Positions 61,463-64,000 of a DNA stretch of 64,000 nt are shown one piece after another. The stretch's first letter is position 1. Every line of letters begins with the position of its first letter. The translations under genes and the position numbers were made by a program. A model generated the notes under the pieces. It was not told the origin of the DNA and searched no databases. It saw only the letters and a program-made list of their open reading frames with translations. Source of the DNA: Roseospira goensis (GTDB taxonomy: Bacteria > Pseudomonadota > Alphaproteobacteria > Rhodospirillales > Rhodospirillaceae); contig NZ_JACIGI010000004.1 of assembly GCF_014197795.1 (NCBI RefSeq), forward strand, positions 62,001 to 126,000, in the 5' to 3' direction.

Positions 61463-61490
61463 TTGAGTGACACGACCGTCACTCTATAGT
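61463..61490 (+). promoter_or_regulatory. promoter with palindromic operator in the spacer
   Basis: TTGAGT (61463-61468) and TATAGT (61485-61490) are separated by 16 bases, a good sigma-70 type promoter. A perfect palindrome, GAGTGAC-N6-GTCACTC (61465-61484), fills the spacer, so a dimeric repressor bound there would block polymerase. It reads to the right, into a region without a firm gene. Confidence 0.6.
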
Positions 61491-61498
61491 AGGGGGCG

Positions 61499-61735
61499 AT
61501 GTGGGACGTTCGGTGTGCGGGCGAAGAATCGCCCGGGTCACATCGGGCGGGTGCCGGGTGGCGCGACCGGGCGCTCCAGGTCCCGCATCCCGATTCTTGC
61601 CAGGTCCACCCGTTCATGCCCGGAGTCGCACCGCGTCTCCGGACGGTTGCGGAGTGCCGGCGCGCCCGCCGCCTCTCGCCCCAGGGCGGATCGCACGGCA
61701 TTGGACCCGCTCCCGGGCGCCAATACCGTGCGTGA
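61499..61735 (+). CDS. doubtful small open frame behind the palindromic promoter
   Basis: A 78-residue open frame starting MWDVRCAGEESPGSH, about ten bases downstream of the promoter and preceded by AGGGGG. Its arginine-rich sequence has no family, and the last third overlaps a dispersed repeat, so it may be non-coding. The transcript from the promoter could instead be a small RNA. Confidence 0.25.
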   Translation: MWDVRCAGEESPGSHRAGAGWRDRALQVPHPDSCQVHPFMPGVAPRLRTVAECRRARRLSPQGGSHGIGPAPGRQYRA

Positions 61736-61777
61736 ATCCGCCCCAACTCTTTGATTCAGGGCAGAGTCACGTGATCA
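61682..61777. repeat. 96-nt dispersed intergenic repeat, copy 2 (inverted)
   Basis: Reverse complement of 6641-6736 with 78 of 96 positions matching by hand, no gaps. It is surrounded here by intergenic DNA, whereas the first copy lies just before motB. Confidence 0.8.
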
Positions 61778-61838
61778 CTCCGAAACACGGCGTGAGTCAG
61801 ATTGATCCCGATCTGCCCTCGTGTCTGGAAAGGCTGTC

Positions 61839-62087
61839 ATGATCGTGCGTCTTCTTCTGGAGGGCCTGTTCTCGCTCGGACGTCCCGCGACCGCCGCGAC
61901 CCTCAAGCCGCGGCCGCCGGCGCCACGCCGCGGGAGCCGCCGATCGCGGCCGTCGTTCCCCTTGCGGGGCCGGCCCGATCTCATGATGATGACCGGTGCC
62001 ATGTCGGCCCCCCCGACCATTCCGCACCGGGCCGTGCGCGGACGCCGCGTCACCTGGAGCGGCCTCGGCGGGCGCTGGGCCGCGTGA
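61839..62087 (+). CDS. doubtful 82-residue basic open frame
   Basis: An open frame beginning MIVRLLLEGLFSLGRPATAA and continuing with many Arg and Pro residues. I find no family and no strong ribosome site; an in-frame GTG lies at 61821. It points the same way as the secreted protein gene 63 bases downstream, which is its main support. Confidence 0.3.
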   Translation: MIVRLLLEGLFSLGRPATAATLKPRPPAPRRGSRRSRPSFPLRGRPDLMMMTGAMSAPPTIPHRAVRGRRVTWSGLGGRWAA

Positions 62088-62150
62088 CCGTTCCAGGGGG
62101 CCGGACCGTCGGTCCCCTCCCCCCGTGGTCCTGAACCGGATTGCTGCCCG

Positions 62151-62708
62151 ATGACCGATCACCCGCGCCGGGTTCGCCGCCTTCACGCCCCTGTCGTCCG
62201 ACTCTGCGCGGCCGTTCTGGTCGCCGCGGCCGTCGTCGCCGCACCGCCAGGACCAGCGCTGGCGGCGGGCGGTGGCGGCGACGGACACAGCAAACCGGCC
62301 GCCGAAGCCGGCAACCGGCCCGACAAGGAGACCACGCGGCCGCGCACGCAGGCTGACCTGGTGGGCGGTCACTACATGCAGCTCAACCTGCTCTGGCTGC
62401 CGATCTTTCAGGGGCAACGGTCGCGCTATCAGGCGGTGACCGCCCGCCTGGTGCCGCATCCGGACAAGCGGATTCTCGCCTGTTTCAAGGCTCCCTGGGC
62501 GCAGGAGGCCATCCTGTTCGAGTTGAACGAGACCCCGCTCCGTCTGGACCAACTCGACGCCCTCGACGCCGACGCCCTCAAACAGCGTGTCCTGGCCCGC
62601 GTGCACGCCCACGTCGGCGAGGCCGACCTCTACACCGACGTCCTGTTCGTGCCCGGCATCGAGGAACCGGCCGCCACCGAGCAGGACCTGTCGTTCATGT
62701 GTCGGTAA
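62151..62708 (+). CDS. unknown exported protein
   Basis: A 185-residue protein starting at ATG 62151 with a signal peptide (basic start, hydrophobic LCAAVLVAAAVVAAPPGPAL, cleavage after ALA). After a Gly/charged linker comes a domain of about 110 residues, starting GHYMQLNLLWLPIFQGQRSR. The order of strand (YQAVTARLVPHPD), strand and helix (LKQRVLARVHAHVGEADLYT) loosely recalls FliL-type or stomatin-like periplasmic domains, but I cannot assign it. Its last 14 bases overlap the convergent acetyltransferase gene. Confidence 0.75.
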   Translation: MTDHPRRVRRLHAPVVRLCAAVLVAAAVVAAPPGPALAAGGGGDGHSKPAAEAGNRPDKETTRPRTQADLVGGHYMQLNLLWLPIFQGQRSRYQAVTARLVPHPDKRILACFKAPWAQEAILFELNETPLRLDQLDALDADALKQRVLARVHAHVGEADLYTDVLFVPGIEEPAATEQDLSFMCR

Positions 62709-63300
62709 CCGCGGGCGCGTCCGCCTCAAGGGGCAGTTCCAGGGGATGGAAGCGGAGTCCCTGGGCCTCGACCGCGTCATCGGCCAGCGCGTGAAAGCCC
62801 AGGGCACGATAGAACCCCAGGGCGTAAGGGGTGGCGCGCACCCGGATCCGGGCCAGGTCCGGCACCACCGCGCGGAGGCGCGTCAGGGTCTGCTCGAACA
62901 GGCGGCGCCCGAGTCCCCGGCCCTGATGGTCACCGCGCACATACAGCAGTGTGAGGTAGCCGTCGCGGTGCATCTCGCACACCCCCAGGACGGTTCCCCG
63001 CCGGTCGGCCACCTGCACCACGCTGCCCGCGGCGAGCCGCGCCGTCAGCGCGGGAACGGCCACGAAGTCCCGGAAGGCACGGTCGCCCTCCACGGTGTTG
63101 TCGTCCGCGTTGAAGGCTGCGTACTGGGTCAGCAGGAAGTCCCGGCCCGGACCGGCATCGCGCACGGTCATCGGGCGCAGGTGGGTGCCGTCGCGGGTCA
63201 CCGTCCAGTAGGCCGCCGCCACGCTTGCCGGCACCCGGGCCGGCGGTGGCGGGGTCCAGGGGCGGCGGGGCGAGGCGGGAAGCATCCAGGCTACCGTCAT
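62695..63300 (-). CDS. GNAT family N-acetyltransferase
   Basis: A 201-residue acetyltransferase. The acetyl-CoA binding motif A is VRGDHQGRGLGRRLFEQTL, followed by the usual C-terminal RATPYALGFYRALGFHAL. I chose ATG 63300; the open frame further upstream is not supported. The substrate cannot be told. It is convergent with the exported protein gene and divergent from the PAP2 gene. Confidence 0.9.
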   Translation of the reverse strand: MTVAWMLPASPRRPWTPPPPARVPASVAAAYWTVTRDGTHLRPMTVRDAGPGRDFLLTQYAAFNADDNTVEGDRAFRDFVAVPALTARLAAGSVVQVADRRGTVLGVCEMHRDGYLTLLYVRGDHQGRGLGRRLFEQTLTRLRAVVPDLARIRVRATPYALGFYRALGFHALADDAVEAQGLRFHPLELPLEADAPAVTDT

Positions 63301-63547
63301 CGCGGCGCTCCCTGATCGGAGGGCGCCGCCCGGCGGCGCGCTGGGATCCTTGTTCCGGCCCGGGGGCGGCGCCACCTCCAGCCTGTCTCCGCGACATAGC
63401 CGCTTACACTGTGACGCCGTATCGGCGCGGCCGGCTCCATGGCGCCCTCGTCTCGGTCTAACGTGTTGCGCATCATAGCGCAGATGGCGCATGAAGAAAA
63501 AGCGCCAAGTGCCCAATTCTCATGATACTCTGACAGATGGTACCATC

Positions 63548-64000
63548 GTGATCGCGTTTTCCCCCCGCCCCACCCGCCTCCGCCGGATCGCAGACTGGCA
63601 CCAGGATCAGGCCCGCCGCCGGCCGCTCACGGTCGCCGGGGCCTGGGTGGCGATCGCGAGCCTCCTCGCCATCGCCGTCGTGGACCGTCCGCTGGCCCTC
63701 CTCCTGAAGGCGCAGGTGCAGGGAGACTGGAAAGGCTTCTGGAGCGTGGTCACGGACCTGGGCACCGGCCTGCCCTGGTACCTGCTCGGCCTTATGGCGT
63801 GGGGCTGGTGCCGCCTCGCCATGGTCGGCGCCCTAACGGCGGACCAGTGGCACCGCTGGCGCGACCGGGGCCGCGCCTGGCTGATCTTCGTCGCCGCGCT
63901 GGCGGCCAGCGGCCTGGTGGTGACGGTGCTCAAGCACGCCATCGGTCGGCTGCGTCCGGTCTGGCTGTTCCGGGAAGACCTCTACGGGGCCGCGCCGCTG
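63548..64000 (+). CDS. PAP2 family phosphatase (3' end outside window)
   Basis: The first 151 residues of a membrane-bound phosphatase of the PAP2 superfamily, cut by the window end. It begins at GTG 63548 and has hydrophobic helices near LTVAGAWVAIASLLAIAVVD and WLIFVAALAASGLVVTVL. The first catalytic motif, KxxxxxxRP, is present as KHAIGRLRP near residue 130. Members dephosphorylate phosphatidic acid, undecaprenyl pyrophosphate or related lipids; the rest of the active site lies outside the window. Confidence 0.88.
   Translation, partial: MIAFSPRPTRLRRIADWHQDQARRRPLTVAGAWVAIASLLAIAVVDRPLALLLKAQVQGDWKGFWSVVTDLGTGLPWYLLGLMAWGWCRLAMVGALTADQWHRWRDRGRAWLIFVAALAASGLVVTVLKHAIGRLRPVWLFREDLYGAAPL

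Noticed and set aside
1-64000. CRISPR arrays
   Set aside because: The tandem repeats seen (15-bp units at 43.4 kb, 80-bp units at 51.2 kb) have no regular unique spacers, and no cas genes are present.

Overview
The window looks like chromosomal DNA of a high-GC alphaproteobacterium, most likely a Rhodospirillales-type organism. The evidence is a complete set of three marker genes of the ethylmalonyl-CoA pathway (ccr, mcd, ecm), an alphaproteobacterial addB-addA / murU-amgK / tsaE cluster, mmcB, a bactofilin plus M23 peptidase pair, and a TRAP-TAXI transporter. I could not assign a species from the sequence alone.

Layout. 1-5.4 kb: end of a sensor kinase, a diguanylate cyclase, a nucleoside-type ABC importer (two permeases and a double ATPase) and a flavin reductase. 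5.6-9 kb: flagellar stator motA-motB, the N-degron transferase bpt and a DUF3126 protein. 9.1-13.6 kb: TAXI receptor, fused TRAP permease and a cytosolic gamma-glutamyltransferase in one run. 13.9-19.3 kb: mcd and ccr on the minus strand, divergent from ecm; together they convert crotonyl-CoA towards methylsuccinyl-CoA and mesaconyl-CoA for acetyl-CoA assimilation. 19.5-28.1 kb: bactofilin and M23 peptidase, pgpA-cinA, a CoA-transferase, an RNA uracil methyltransferase and a large chemoreceptor with a CxxCH motif and a possible C-terminal PilZ-like domain.

28.8-33.8 kb is an accessory region. A tRNA-Val gene is followed by the broken 3' end of a tyrosine integrase fused to an IS1380-family remnant. 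Next come two strongly AT-rich genes of unknown function in one operon, then a second, internally deleted IS1380 remnant whose terminus supplies the stop codon of mmcB. The two IS remnants share about 217 bp in direct orientation exactly 4040 bp apart. The AT-rich gene pair (29879-33063) is my best candidate for an undescribed system.

34.4-38.6 kb: osmoregulated periplasmic glucan genes (opgD, a small membrane protein, opgH). 38.8-43.1 kb: DUF1835 protein, an FtsK translocase without a membrane domain and a PAS_5 protein. 43.5-51.1 kb: a CheB-CheR-PAS-histidine kinase hybrid, two unknown genes leading into mtgA, and an AhpD-like protein. 51.3-60.1 kb: tsaE-amgK-murU-addB-addA, an overlapping minus-strand operon. 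60.3-64 kb: a ferredoxin-NADP reductase-like flavoprotein, an unknown secreted protein, a GNAT acetyltransferase and the start of a PAP2 phosphatase.

Intergenic DNA carries several repeat families: about 60-nt palindromes near 24.1 and 42.3 kb, a 96-nt element present at 6.6 kb and inverted at 61.7 kb, and a tandem pair of palindrome-bearing units at 51.1-51.3 kb. No CRISPR array or rRNA was seen.
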